A stretch of 64,000 nucleotides of DNA, from contig NC_016027.1 in the NCBI RefSeq assembly GCF_000182745.2, positions 747,001 to 811,000 on the forward strand. The letters run 5' to 3'. Made by a program: the position numbers and the translations under genes. How positions within the stretch are numbered: position 1 is the stretch's first letter; every line of letters starts with the position of its first letter. The notes below the pieces were generated by a model. It worked only from the letters and a program-made list of their open reading frames with translations, was not told where the DNA came from and did not search any database. Shown here one piece after another: positions 57,076-64,000 of this stretch. This DNA is from Komagataeibacter medellinensis NBRC 3288 (GTDB lineage: Bacteria; Pseudomonadota; Alphaproteobacteria; Acetobacterales; Acetobacteraceae).

Positions 57076-57582
57076 TCAGGGGGCCTGCTGTTCGTGAACC
57101 GTGCCATCAGCGCCGACCACGGTGCTGGTGCCATCGCCATTCGGCACGATGATGGCGGAATCCGATACGTCCTTATGCGTTGCCTCCCCTACTGAGGGCA
57201 ATGCAGAAACGGGCAGCCCTTCCGCCTGCATGCCATCGGGGGCCGGATCGTTGCCGATCTGCATCTCGCCCCCCACGGGCAGGTCCACCTCGCGCTCCAC
57301 CAGGCGGGAACGCTCGACCGCACTGCGGGGGCCATCCGGCCCGGCGCCGATGGCCGCCAGCGCCGCCTGGCCAGAAGGAAGCATGGGCCAGATGTTGTGT
57401 TCCTGCTGCATGATGGGCAGCATCTGCGGTGCGTGGCCCGCCACCCGGCGCAGGTTTTCCACATCCGCGTGCGGAGTATTGGGCAGGCTGCCCGGCAGTT
57501 CCGTATTATCGGACAGGATTTTGCCAAACCCGCCACATCCGGCCAGACATAGCAGCAATGACAGCACAATGGCGTTGCGCAC
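57076..57582 (-). CDS. predicted lipoprotein, family not recognised
   Basis: 168 residues with a lipobox LAGC at about 13-16 after a short hydrophobic start (RNAIVLSLLLCLAGCGG). The mature part has LPGSLPNTPHADVENLRRVAGH and many Pro, Gly and acidic residues, ending in a repeat-like NGDGTSTVVGADGTVHE. The start is a GTG at 57582 with GGGGAG about 7 bases upstream; a GTG at 57615 opens the frame earlier. It sits between pgsA and moaD, interrupting an otherwise common order. Localisation to a membrane is likely, but no function is assigned. Confidence 0.75.
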   Translation of the reverse strand: MRNAIVLSLLLCLAGCGGFGKILSDNTELPGSLPNTPHADVENLRRVAGHAPQMLPIMQQEHNIWPMLPSGQAALAAIGAGPDGPRSAVERSRLVEREVDLPVGGEMQIGNDPAPDGMQAEGLPVSALPSVGEATHKDVSDSAIIVPNGDGTSTVVGADGTVHEQQAP

Positions 57583-57676
57583 CGCGTTCTCCCCTTTTCC
57601 CTGCCTGTCCGGCACAAGATGGACCGATCAGCCCACAGGAGAGAGCAACCACGCCGCGCGTTAATTTTTCATGTAA

Positions 57677-58276
57677 TCAAGACGATAATTTTGTGGCCCT
57701 GGTGCTGCCACCGCTGAGATGGCGCAACCCGGTGGAGAGGTAGTCCCACCCGGTAATCAGGGTCAGCACGGCGGCAATCCACATCATGATGGCACCCAGC
57801 GCATTAACCGGCAGCCAGCTGATGTGCAGCAGCCAGGCCGTGCTGTCGCCTGCCAGCAAGAAGCCGATGGCAGTCATCTGGAACCCGGTTTTCCATTTGG
57901 CGAGTCTGGTCACCGGCAGGCCCACGCGGGTCGCGGCCAGGTACTCGCGCAGGCCGCTGACCAGAATCTCACGCGAGAGGATGATAATGGCCGGGTACAG
58001 GCAGCCAAACGGCAGCCGCCCCAGCCCCGCCATGACCATGAGGGAGGCGCCAACCAGCAGCTTGTCGGCAATCGGGTCCAGCATGCGGCCCAGATCAGAG
58101 TTCTGGTTCCATGCCCGCGCCAGCTTGCCATCCAGATAATCGGTAATGCCCGCCAGAATGAACAGCACGCAGGCCGCGCAATCGGTCTGGGGCGTATGGA
58201 GGACAACCAGCCCGACAACAAGGGGAACCACAATGATGCGGGACAGGGTCAGGAGGTTGGGCAGGTCGGTAAGCAT
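57677..58276 (-). CDS. pgsA: CDP-diacylglycerol--glycerol-3-phosphate 3-phosphatidyltransferase
   Basis: Membrane enzyme of 199 residues making phosphatidylglycerol phosphate, the committed step to phosphatidylglycerol and cardiolipin. The CDP-alcohol phosphotransferase motif DG-x2-AR-x8-G-x3-D-x3-D appears as DYLDGKLARAWNQNSDLGRM then LDPIADK. Several hydrophobic helices follow. It begins MLTDLPNLLTLSRI, the family start. It follows uvrC by 92 bases. Confidence 0.96.
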   Translation of the reverse strand: MLTDLPNLLTLSRIIVVPLVVGLVVLHTPQTDCAACVLFILAGITDYLDGKLARAWNQNSDLGRMLDPIADKLLVGASLMVMAGLGRLPFGCLYPAIIILSREILVSGLREYLAATRVGLPVTRLAKWKTGFQMTAIGFLLAGDSTAWLLHISWLPVNALGAIMMWIAAVLTLITGWDYLSTGLRHLSGGSTRATKLSS

Positions 58277-58368
58277 GTTGGTACTGCTATAGCCAAGGAT
58301 GGGACAAAGCCGAAATACTGATAATGCCTGTCAGGCAGGTTCTACGCTCACATCTGCATGACAGCCGA

Positions 58369-60255
58369 TCAGTCCCCTGTCCAGTCGGGATGGAAATATC
58401 CGTATATGGCGCGCGCCATGTCGCGGTTGATACCCGGTGCATTTTCCAATTCCCCCAGGCCCGCCTGCCGCACGCTGCGTGCCGAGCCGAAATGTTTGAG
58501 CAGCGCGCGCTTACGTGCAGGGCCAACGCCCGGAATATCATCCAGTTCCGAGCGTACCAGCGTTTTGGACCGCCCGGCGCGGTGGGTGGTGATGGCAAAG
58601 CGGTGCGCCTCATCACGCAGGCGTTGGAGGTAGTACAGCACCGGGTCGCGCGGCGGCAACTGGAAGGGCGCGCGTCCTTCCATATGGAACCATTCGCGCC
58701 CTGCATCCCTGTCCGGCCCCTTGGCAATGGCCACCAGTGTCACGCCCGTCACCCCCAGCCCGTCCAGCACGCCGCGCACCGCCGTGTACTGCCCCGCACC
58801 GCCATCAATCAGCAGGATGTCGGGCCAGTCCTCCGGCCGCACGCCTTCCTCACGCTCCTTCAACGCACGGCGAAAGCGGCGCTCAAGCACCTCGCGCATC
58901 ATGGCAAAGTCATCGCCCGGCGTAACCGGCCCCTTGATGGAGAACTTGCGGTAGGCGCGTTTTTCAAAGCCTTCCGGCCCGGCGACCACCATCACACCAT
59001 AGGCATTGGCCCCCTGGATATGGCTGTTATCGTAGGTCTCGATCCGGCGCGGGGGTTCCGCCAGCCCGAACAGGTCGGCAACACCGCGCAGCAGCCGGGC
59101 CTGACCCGCACTTTCAGCAAGCCTGCGCTCCAGCGCCTCACGCGCGTTGATCTCGGCATGTTCGATCACGCCGCGCTTTTCACCACGTTGCGGGTGGAGA
59201 ATCTCCAGCTTACGCCCACGCCGCAGGCCAAGGGCCGCACCCAGCACCGCCACTTCCGGCAGGTCCTGATTAACCAGGACCTGGGCCGGGGGGGGCTTGT
59301 CATCATAGAACTGCCCGATAAAGGCGGCGAGCACGTCAGGCGCTGTCTCGTCACGCGCATGACTAGGAAAGAACGCGCGGTTGCCGTTGTTGCGCCCCGC
59401 GCGGATGAAGAACACCTGGATGCACGACTGTCCCGCGATCTGCCAGATGGCGATGATATCCGCATCCGTGACGGTGGAGGGGTTGATGACGCTGGAATCC
59501 TGCTGCAACGCCGAAAGCCCACGTATGCGGTCGCGTATGGCCGCCGCGCGCTCGAACTCCAGCGCCGCCGCCGCCGCCTCCATCTCGCGGCCCAGTTGCT
59601 CGCGCATGTCGGGGTTGCGGCCAGCCAGAAAGTCACGCGCCTGCGTGGCCAGTCCGGCATAGTCCTCGCGGCTGATGCGGTCCGTGCAGGGGGCGGAACA
59701 GCGGTGGATCTGGTGCAGCAGGCACGGGCGCGTGCGGGCCTGCATCTCGCTGTCGGAACATGAGCGTAACAGGAAAGTGCGCTGGAGCAGGTTAAGCGTC
59801 TGGTTAACCGACCAGGCAGAAGCGAATGGCCCCCAGTAGCTTGCCCCCTTCACCGGCTTGCCCCGGTGCTTGCTGATCTGGGGGAAGTCGTGCCGGTCAG
59901 TCAGCATGATCCATGGATAACTTTTGTCATCGCGCAGCAGGATGTTGTACCGCGGCTGCATGCGCTTGATGTAGTTGGACTCCAGCAGCAGGGCCTCGGC
60001 CTCGGTATGGGTCGTGACGATTTCCATGCTGCAGGTTTCCGACACCATGCGCCGCAGCCGCTCGGTCAGGCGGCTGACATGGGTGTAGGAGGTCACGCGC
60101 TTCTTCAGGTTCAGCGCCTTGCCCACATACAGCACATCGCCCTTTGCGCCCAGCATGCGGTACACGCCGGGCGACTGCGGCATGGTGCGCAGGGCGTGAT
60201 GGATCGCGTCCACCCCCACGGGCCGGGTTGGGGGGGCTGAAATGGCTGTTGTCAT
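58369..60255 (-). CDS. uvrC: excinuclease ABC subunit C
   Basis: Dual-incision nuclease of nucleotide excision repair, 628 residues. An N-terminal GIY-YIG domain ([26 protein letters not shown]) makes the 3' cut. A UVR motif for UvrB binding is near [19 protein letters not shown]. The RNase H-like domain ([30 protein letters not shown]) makes the 5' cut, and a helix-hairpin-helix pair ([19 protein letters not shown]) ends the protein. The ATG at 60255 fits the family; the frame is open 63 codons more. It heads the uvrC-pgsA-moaD-moaE run. Confidence 0.96.
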   Translation of the reverse strand: MTTAISAPPTRPVGVDAIHHALRTMPQSPGVYRMLGAKGDVLYVGKALNLKKRVTSYTHVSRLTERLRRMVSETCSMEIVTTHTEAEALLLESNYIKRMQPRYNILLRDDKSYPWIMLTDRHDFPQISKHRGKPVKGASYWGPFASAWSVNQTLNLLQRTFLLRSCSDSEMQARTRPCLLHQIHRCSAPCTDRISREDYAGLATQARDFLAGRNPDMREQLGREMEAAAAALEFERAAAIRDRIRGLSALQQDSSVINPSTVTDADIIAIWQIAGQSCIQVFFIRAGRNNGNRAFFPSHARDETAPDVLAAFIGQFYDDKPPPAQVLVNQDLPEVAVLGAALGLRRGRKLEILHPQRGEKRGVIEHAEINAREALERRLAESAGQARLLRGVADLFGLAEPPRRIETYDNSHIQGANAYGVMVVAGPEGFEKRAYRKFSIKGPVTPGDDFAMMREVLERRFRRALKEREEGVRPEDWPDILLIDGGAGQYTAVRGVLDGLGVTGVTLVAIAKGPDRDAGREWFHMEGRAPFQLPPRDPVLYYLQRLRDEAHRFAITTHRAGRSKTLVRSELDDIPGVGPARKRALLKHFGSARSVRQAGLGELENAPGINRDMARAIYGYFHPDWTGD

Positions 60256-60635
60256 GGTTGGTGGCCGTTCATCCACCGATGGTGTGGATAAGTCTGTGGA
60301 GCAGCAGCAGAAAAAAACGTGCGGATGGCGGTTTTCCTTTCCTGCAACTGGATTGCCCAAAAAAACATCACTAAATGTAACCTGTTGTTTTATAACGATT
60401 ATATTTGGGAACCCATGGCCCGGAAAAAAAATCCTTCGCCACAAGGGCCGGATTCAGCCCTGTCAACCCCATAGGTGGACAAATTGTGGCATCGCCGTGA
60501 CGAGTGTTGCCAGTTTCCTTTTTCCACGAAATATAAGCCGCCTTTTATAATTCGTTCCTGTTTTTGTCCCGCATGGCCTGCACCGCCTGAAAAAATATTC
60601 TTGTCAGCCCCGTCGGGATCGGCAATGCACCCGAT
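60256..60635. other. 380-base divergent region between uvrC and xthA
   Basis: AT-rich and without genes. On the minus strand a perfect TATAAT (60398-60403) lies about 140 bases before uvrC, with only a weak -35. On the plus strand TATAAT occurs at 60546-60551 before xthA, and TTGCCA lies further upstream. A single DnaA-box 9-mer (TTATCCACA on the minus strand, 60283-60291) is present. No SOS-box (LexA site) was recognised. Confidence 0.4.
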
Positions 60636-61430
60636 ATGCGTATCGTAACCTGGAATATCAATTCCCTCCGCCTGCGGATGCCCCTGCTCGCCCAACTCTG
60701 TGCGGATACCACCCCCGACATGGTCTGCCTGCAGGAGACCAAGGTACCCGACGCCCTGTTCCCGCTCGATGCAGTCCACGCGCTGGGGTTCGAGCATGTC
60801 GTGTTCCGGGGCATGAAGGGATATAACGGGGTTGCCATCCTCTCCCGCGCGCCCATGCAGGTGCTGGAAGACACGCCCGACTGGTGCAGCAGGGGTGACT
60901 GCCGTCACATAGCCGTGCGCTATGGCACCGGCACACAGGCAATTGACGTGCATGATTTCTATGTGCCCGCTGGTGGCGATATTCCCGATCCGGTTGAAAA
61001 TCCCAAATTCGCGCACAAGCTGGCTTTTGTGGAAGAAGCCCGCCGCTGGTTTTCTGCCCGCGCCATGCGGCGCACCGTGCTGGTAGGGGACCTGAACATC
61101 GCCCCGCTGGAGCAGGACGTGTGGAGCCATAGGCAACTGCTGAAGATCGTCAGCCACACCCCGCCCGAAACCGAGCGCCTCATGGCCTGGCAGCAGACTG
61201 GCTTCATCGACGCGATGCGCCATTTCGTGCCACCGGCGGAAAAACTCTACACCTGGTGGTCATACCGCAACCGTGACTGGAGCGCATCCAATCGCGGGCG
61301 ACGGCTGGACCATGTCTGGGTCACGCCTGACCTGAAGGACGCATTGCGTGGCATGCAGGTGCTCCGCCATGCGCGTGACTGGGAAAAGCCATCCGACCAC
61401 GTGCCGGTCATACTCGATATCGACGCCTGA
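60636..61430 (+). CDS. xthA: exodeoxyribonuclease III
   Basis: AP endonuclease/3'-exonuclease of base-excision repair, 264 residues. Metal and catalytic residues are visible in ATWNINS-like TWNINSLRLR, CLQETKV, HDFYVPAGGD, LVGDLNIAP (Asp/Asn) and WSYRNRDWSASNRGRRLDHVWV, with the final catalytic His in KPSDHVPV. It diverges from uvrC, so two DNA-repair genes share this promoter region. Confidence 0.96.
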   Translation: MRIVTWNINSLRLRMPLLAQLCADTTPDMVCLQETKVPDALFPLDAVHALGFEHVVFRGMKGYNGVAILSRAPMQVLEDTPDWCSRGDCRHIAVRYGTGTQAIDVHDFYVPAGGDIPDPVENPKFAHKLAFVEEARRWFSARAMRRTVLVGDLNIAPLEQDVWSHRQLLKIVSHTPPETERLMAWQQTGFIDAMRHFVPPAEKLYTWWSYRNRDWSASNRGRRLDHVWVTPDLKDALRGMQVLRHARDWEKPSDHVPVILDIDA

Positions 61431-61552
61431 CCGCCCCCTGCCCCACACCCCCACAGAGCTGCCTGGAACACCTGGGCCAATAATACCCACAAACGCGACC
61501 GGGCCACCCAAAACCGGGCGGCCCGTCACAAACCTGCATAAACCTAGCCCAT

Positions 61553-62272
61553 TCAGGCCAGAGCGGCCTTGCCTCCCTCGGGGTCCAGACGGTAGCCGCC
61601 GCCTTCGGTCACCAGCAGCGAAGCATTGGTGGGATCAGGCTCGATCTTCTGGCGCAGACGATAGATATGCGTCTCGAGCGTGTGGGTGGTCACGGCGGCA
61701 TTATAGCCCCAGACCTCGTTAAGCAGCACCTGCCGGGGCACGGGGCGCGTGCCCGCGCGGTACAGAAACTTCAGGATGGCCGCTTCCTTTTCCGTTAACC
61801 GGATGCGGCGGTTCTTCGCCGTTTCCTGCAACAGCTTGGCCGAGGGGCGGAAGATATACGGCCCGATAGCGAAGACGGCATCCTCGCTGTTCTCGAAAAT
61901 CCGCATCTGCGCGCGCAGGCGGGCCAGCAGTTCGGCAATGCGGAACGGCTTGGCCACGTAATCGTTCGCCCCCGCATCCAGCCCGCGTACCACGTCAGTC
62001 TCGTCATCCGAGCCCGTCAGGATGATGATCGGGATCCGCTTGCCCTTGCGCCGCAGATCGGCACAGAAATCACGACCGTCCCCATCAGGCAGAGACACAT
62101 CAAGGATGATCGCATCGAAGCGCGCCCCCGGTACCTGCAGCTTTTCCCACGCTTCGGCGACGGAGCCTGCCTCGATCGCTTCAAATTCACCATCAATCTG
62201 TAGCTGTTCAACGAGCATTTGACGTAAAGTCTGATCGTCGTCCGCTATCAGTATGGGACGTGCTCCTGCCAT
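61553..62272 (-). CDS. OmpR-family response regulator
   Basis: Two-component response regulator of 239 residues. The receiver domain has the acidic pocket DDD (11-13), phosphoacceptor D58 (IILDVSLPDGDGR), Thr in ILTGSDDE and the Lys in YVAKPFR. The C-terminal winged-helix domain runs from about 140 (FRPSAKLLQ; RLTEKEAAILKFLYRAG; VWGYNAAVTTHTLETHIYRLRQKIE). No sensor kinase is adjacent, so it is an orphan here. The target genes cannot be read from sequence. It diverges from the L,D-transpeptidase gene. Confidence 0.93.
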   Translation of the reverse strand: MAGARPILIADDDQTLRQMLVEQLQIDGEFEAIEAGSVAEAWEKLQVPGARFDAIILDVSLPDGDGRDFCADLRRKGKRIPIIILTGSDDETDVVRGLDAGANDYVAKPFRIAELLARLRAQMRIFENSEDAVFAIGPYIFRPSAKLLQETAKNRRIRLTEKEAAILKFLYRAGTRPVPRQVLLNEVWGYNAAVTTHTLETHIYRLRQKIEPDPTNASLLVTEGGGYRLDPEGGKAALA

Positions 62273-62442
62273 CGAACCCTCTTTATCACTTTATAGTTCC
62301 CACCCATTATCGGGTCGGTTCCTGTCTTGCCGTTCATGCCCCGCAATGCAACCCGTCCGGCGTATGAACCGACGGCCATCATGCCACGTGCAGTCGAATC
62401 AGGCTGCAGATAACATACACAAGACCCGATCCAGAGGAATTC

Positions 62443-62955
62443 ATGATACGCGCTATTTTACAAACGAATACGGGGCTGGACGCACAACTGCATTGCATGG
62501 GCGCAAACATGCCCGCCATTATTGGCGCAGGCGGCGTCAAAACCTGCAAGATTGAGGGAGATTGCGCAACCCCGGCCGGTATCTGGCCCCTGCGGCGCGT
62601 GTTCTACCGTGCCGACCGGGTGGCATCACCTGTTTGTCATCTGCCCATGGAGCCGCTGTGCCCGCATGATGGATGGTGCGACGACCCCACCCATCCCGAC
62701 TACAACCGCCACGTTATCCTGCCCCACCCCGCCCGGCACGAGCGGCTGTGGCGTGATGATCACGTTTACGATATTCTGGTTGTGCTCGGTTATAACGACG
62801 ATCCCGTCCAATCCGGCCGGGGATCTGCCATCTTCCTCCACCTGCCGCCACGCGGCGGCCGACCGACCGAAGGCTGCATTGCCCTGGCCGAACCGCTCCT
62901 GCGCCATCTGCTGGCGGCGGGGCTGGAAGCAATCGAGGTCAGACCACCGGCATAG
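62443..62955 (+). CDS. L,D-transpeptidase (YkuD domain) family protein
   Basis: 170-residue protein that is mostly a YkuD-type domain. The catalytic motif H133...C145 appears in FLHLPPRGGRPTEGCIAL, and GDCATPAGIWPLRRVFYRADR is typical of the small alphaproteobacterial subgroup. Such enzymes form or remodel 3-3 cross-links, or attach proteins to peptidoglycan. No signal peptide is evident in this start, which is unusual for a periplasmic enzyme; upstream frames offer no convincing one. Its 3' end overlaps the end of the antiporter gene by 17 bases. Confidence 0.85.
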   Translation: MIRAILQTNTGLDAQLHCMGANMPAIIGAGGVKTCKIEGDCATPAGIWPLRRVFYRADRVASPVCHLPMEPLCPHDGWCDDPTHPDYNRHVILPHPARHERLWRDDHVYDILVVLGYNDDPVQSGRGSAIFLHLPPRGGRPTEGCIALAEPLLRHLLAAGLEAIEVRPPA

Positions 62956-64000
62956 CATCACGCGTGGCAGACGGAAGGCTGGCCGCCTTTGTCGCCGGGT
63001 CGGGCGGCACGAAACGGATGATGATGTCGCCTTCCGCCGCTTCGACAGGAATCACGTCCTCGGCGGAGCATATCCAGATCGCGGTGCCCTTGCGGATGAC
63101 CATGAACAGCATGGCCGGGGCATGGAGCAACGTCTCCTCCCCCGCTTCCGCGCCCATGATGTGGCTGGCAAAGCGCCAGCCCTGTGCGTACAGCGAATCG
63201 ATAAGCGAGAAATTCCACCCCGGCTCTCCCAGCACCTTGCCGCGCGAATCACGGCTCAGCCCATGGTACAGGTCCAGCCTTGCTATGCCCGGACTGACCT
63301 GGAACACGCGCTGGCGCCCCAGGTCAGGCGCCATGCGCGCGCAGACAAGGCCGTTATAGATCGCATCCGGTGTTGCCGCGATCAGGTAGTCTGCCGGGCG
63401 TTCCTCCAGGCTTTCCTGCCCCGCATCCGACAGCAGTTCGGCGCTCAGGATCGGTACCCCCAGCCTGGCCGCCTTGTTCAACGCGGGGGCGTAGGTATCG
63501 ACCAGCAGTACGGGTATGCCCTGGTCATGCACCACGCGGGCCAGGTTGGTGGACCACGCATTGGCCCCCATGATGGCCAGCGCCGGTTCATCGGACAGGG
63601 TCAGACGCAGCCCGCGTGCCAGTGGCCGCAACGAGAAGCCGTGCAGGATCATGGTGGATGCGATCAGCGCGAATACGGCGGGGGTGATCAGGTTGGCGCC
63701 GGGGTAGCCTGCATCGCGCAGTTGCAGCCCGACTACACCCGCCACCGCCGCCGCAACGATGCCGCGCGGCGCGATCCAGCCCACGAACAGCCGCTCCTGC
63801 CACGACATACTGGCCCCGATGGTGGACAGGAAGATACCCAGTGGCCTGACCACGAACATGACCGTGAATGTCAGTGCCATGATGGGCAGGGAGAGCTGGG
63901 TCAGCAGTGTGCGCTGCAAGTCTGCCGTCAGCAGCACGAACAGACACGACACCACGATCACACCCAGCGATTCCTTGATGCGCTGGAGTTCCGACATGCC
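62939..64000 (-). CDS. Na+/H+ antiporter, CPA1/NhaP type (partial, 5' end outside)
   Basis: The C-terminal 354 residues of a cation:proton antiporter; the frame runs off the right edge. The visible membrane part includes VVSCLFVLLTADLQ, TFTVMFVVRPLGIFLS and WIAPRGIVAAAVAGVVGLQL, whose APRGIV segment is a hallmark of NhaP-type exchangers. After the last helix a soluble TrkA-N-like region (LAIMGANAWSTNLARVVHDQGIPVLLVDT) suggests nucleotide control of transport. The last ~100 residues form another soluble domain. It converges with the L,D-transpeptidase gene. Confidence 0.88.
   Translation of the reverse strand, partial: GMSELQRIKESLGVIVVSCLFVLLTADLQRTLLTQLSLPIMALTFTVMFVVRPLGIFLSTIGASMSWQERLFVGWIAPRGIVAAAVAGVVGLQLRDAGYPGANLITPAVFALIASTMILHGFSLRPLARGLRLTLSDEPALAIMGANAWSTNLARVVHDQGIPVLLVDTYAPALNKAARLGVPILSAELLSDAGQESLEERPADYLIAATPDAIYNGLVCARMAPDLGRQRVFQVSPGIARLDLYHGLSRDSRGKVLGEPGWNFSLIDSLYAQGWRFASHIMGAEAGEETLLHAPAMLFMVIRKGTAIWICSAEDVIPVEAAEGDIIIRFVPPDPATKAASLPSATRDAMPVV

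Noticed and set aside
60283-60291. Perfect DnaA-box 9-mer upstream of uvrC, possible replication origin
   Set aside because: Only one copy; no cluster of boxes and no dnaA, dnaN, parAB or other origin-linked gene. Such a 9-mer occurs by chance.
61498-61530. GC-rich inverted repeat between xthA and the response regulator as a terminator
   Set aside because: The stem has mismatches and no U tract on either strand; too weak to annotate.

Overview
The window reads as ordinary chromosome of an acetic acid bacterium (Alphaproteobacteria, Acetobacteraceae). A Komagataeibacter/Gluconacetobacter-type genome is my best inference. The grounds are the high GC content of the genes, an AarC-type succinyl-CoA:acetate CoA-transferase near SixA and citrate synthase (the three aar genes linked to acetic acid resistance in Acetobacter aceti), and alphaproteobacterial gene orders such as xseB-ispA-dxs-tlyA, miaB-phoH-ybeY-corC and uvrC-pgsA-moaD-moaE. 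No phage, insertion sequence, CRISPR array or defence island was recognised. Almost every gene is a recognisable core gene.

Layout. 0-7 kb (mostly minus strand): the end of a small membrane protein, lpxB, an orphan pstS-like gene, pheT, pheS, and rplT-rpmI with a promoter and terminator. 7.1-9.3 kb: an SDR oxidoreductase, then about 1.2 kb of low-GC sequence with an apparent decayed gene, bounded by tRNA-Gln(CUG). 9.3-19.8 kb: ppx/gppA, rlmE, fructokinase, tusA, the isoprenoid block xseB-ispA-dxs-tlyA, rlmN, argG and an FKBP lipoprotein. 19.9-27 kb: a cytochrome c lipoprotein, trpS, yjbQ, formaldehyde detoxification (fghA, frmA), a bestrophin, carD and an MFS transporter. 27-33 kb: tamB-tamA. 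33.7-43 kb: miaB-phoH-ybeY-corC, dsbA and an unusually long smc. 43-49 kb: aarC, a phosphoesterase, chorismate mutase, sixA, gltA and a small Fur-box-linked gene. 49-53 kb: pyrE-murI, the long-chain prenyl synthase and a TrmN6-like methyltransferase. 53-60 kb: nrdB, nrdA, moaE, moaD, a lipoprotein, pgsA and uvrC. 60-64 kb: xthA, an OmpR-type regulator, an L,D-transpeptidase and the 3' part of a Na+/H+ antiporter.

Functional links. The window carries both prenyl chain steps (ispA product extended by the ispB-type enzyme) plus dxs for the MEP pathway; acetate/TCA genes (aarC, gltA); class Ia ribonucleotide reductase under a convincing pair of NrdR boxes; outer-membrane assembly (tamAB) and lipid A synthesis (lpxB); and tRNA/rRNA modification enzymes (miaB, rlmN, rlmE, tlyA, tusA, ybeY).

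The most unusual signal is not a gene. A two-hairpin repeat of about 80-90 bp, closed by an outer AAAGTTTTTGG/CCAAAAACTTT stem, occurs five times (about 1501, 21882, 43092, 50805 and 52907). Four of the five copies lie between convergent genes. Base changes between copies are compensated across the stems, so the fold appears to be conserved. It may be a bidirectional terminator or a mobile palindromic repeat family.
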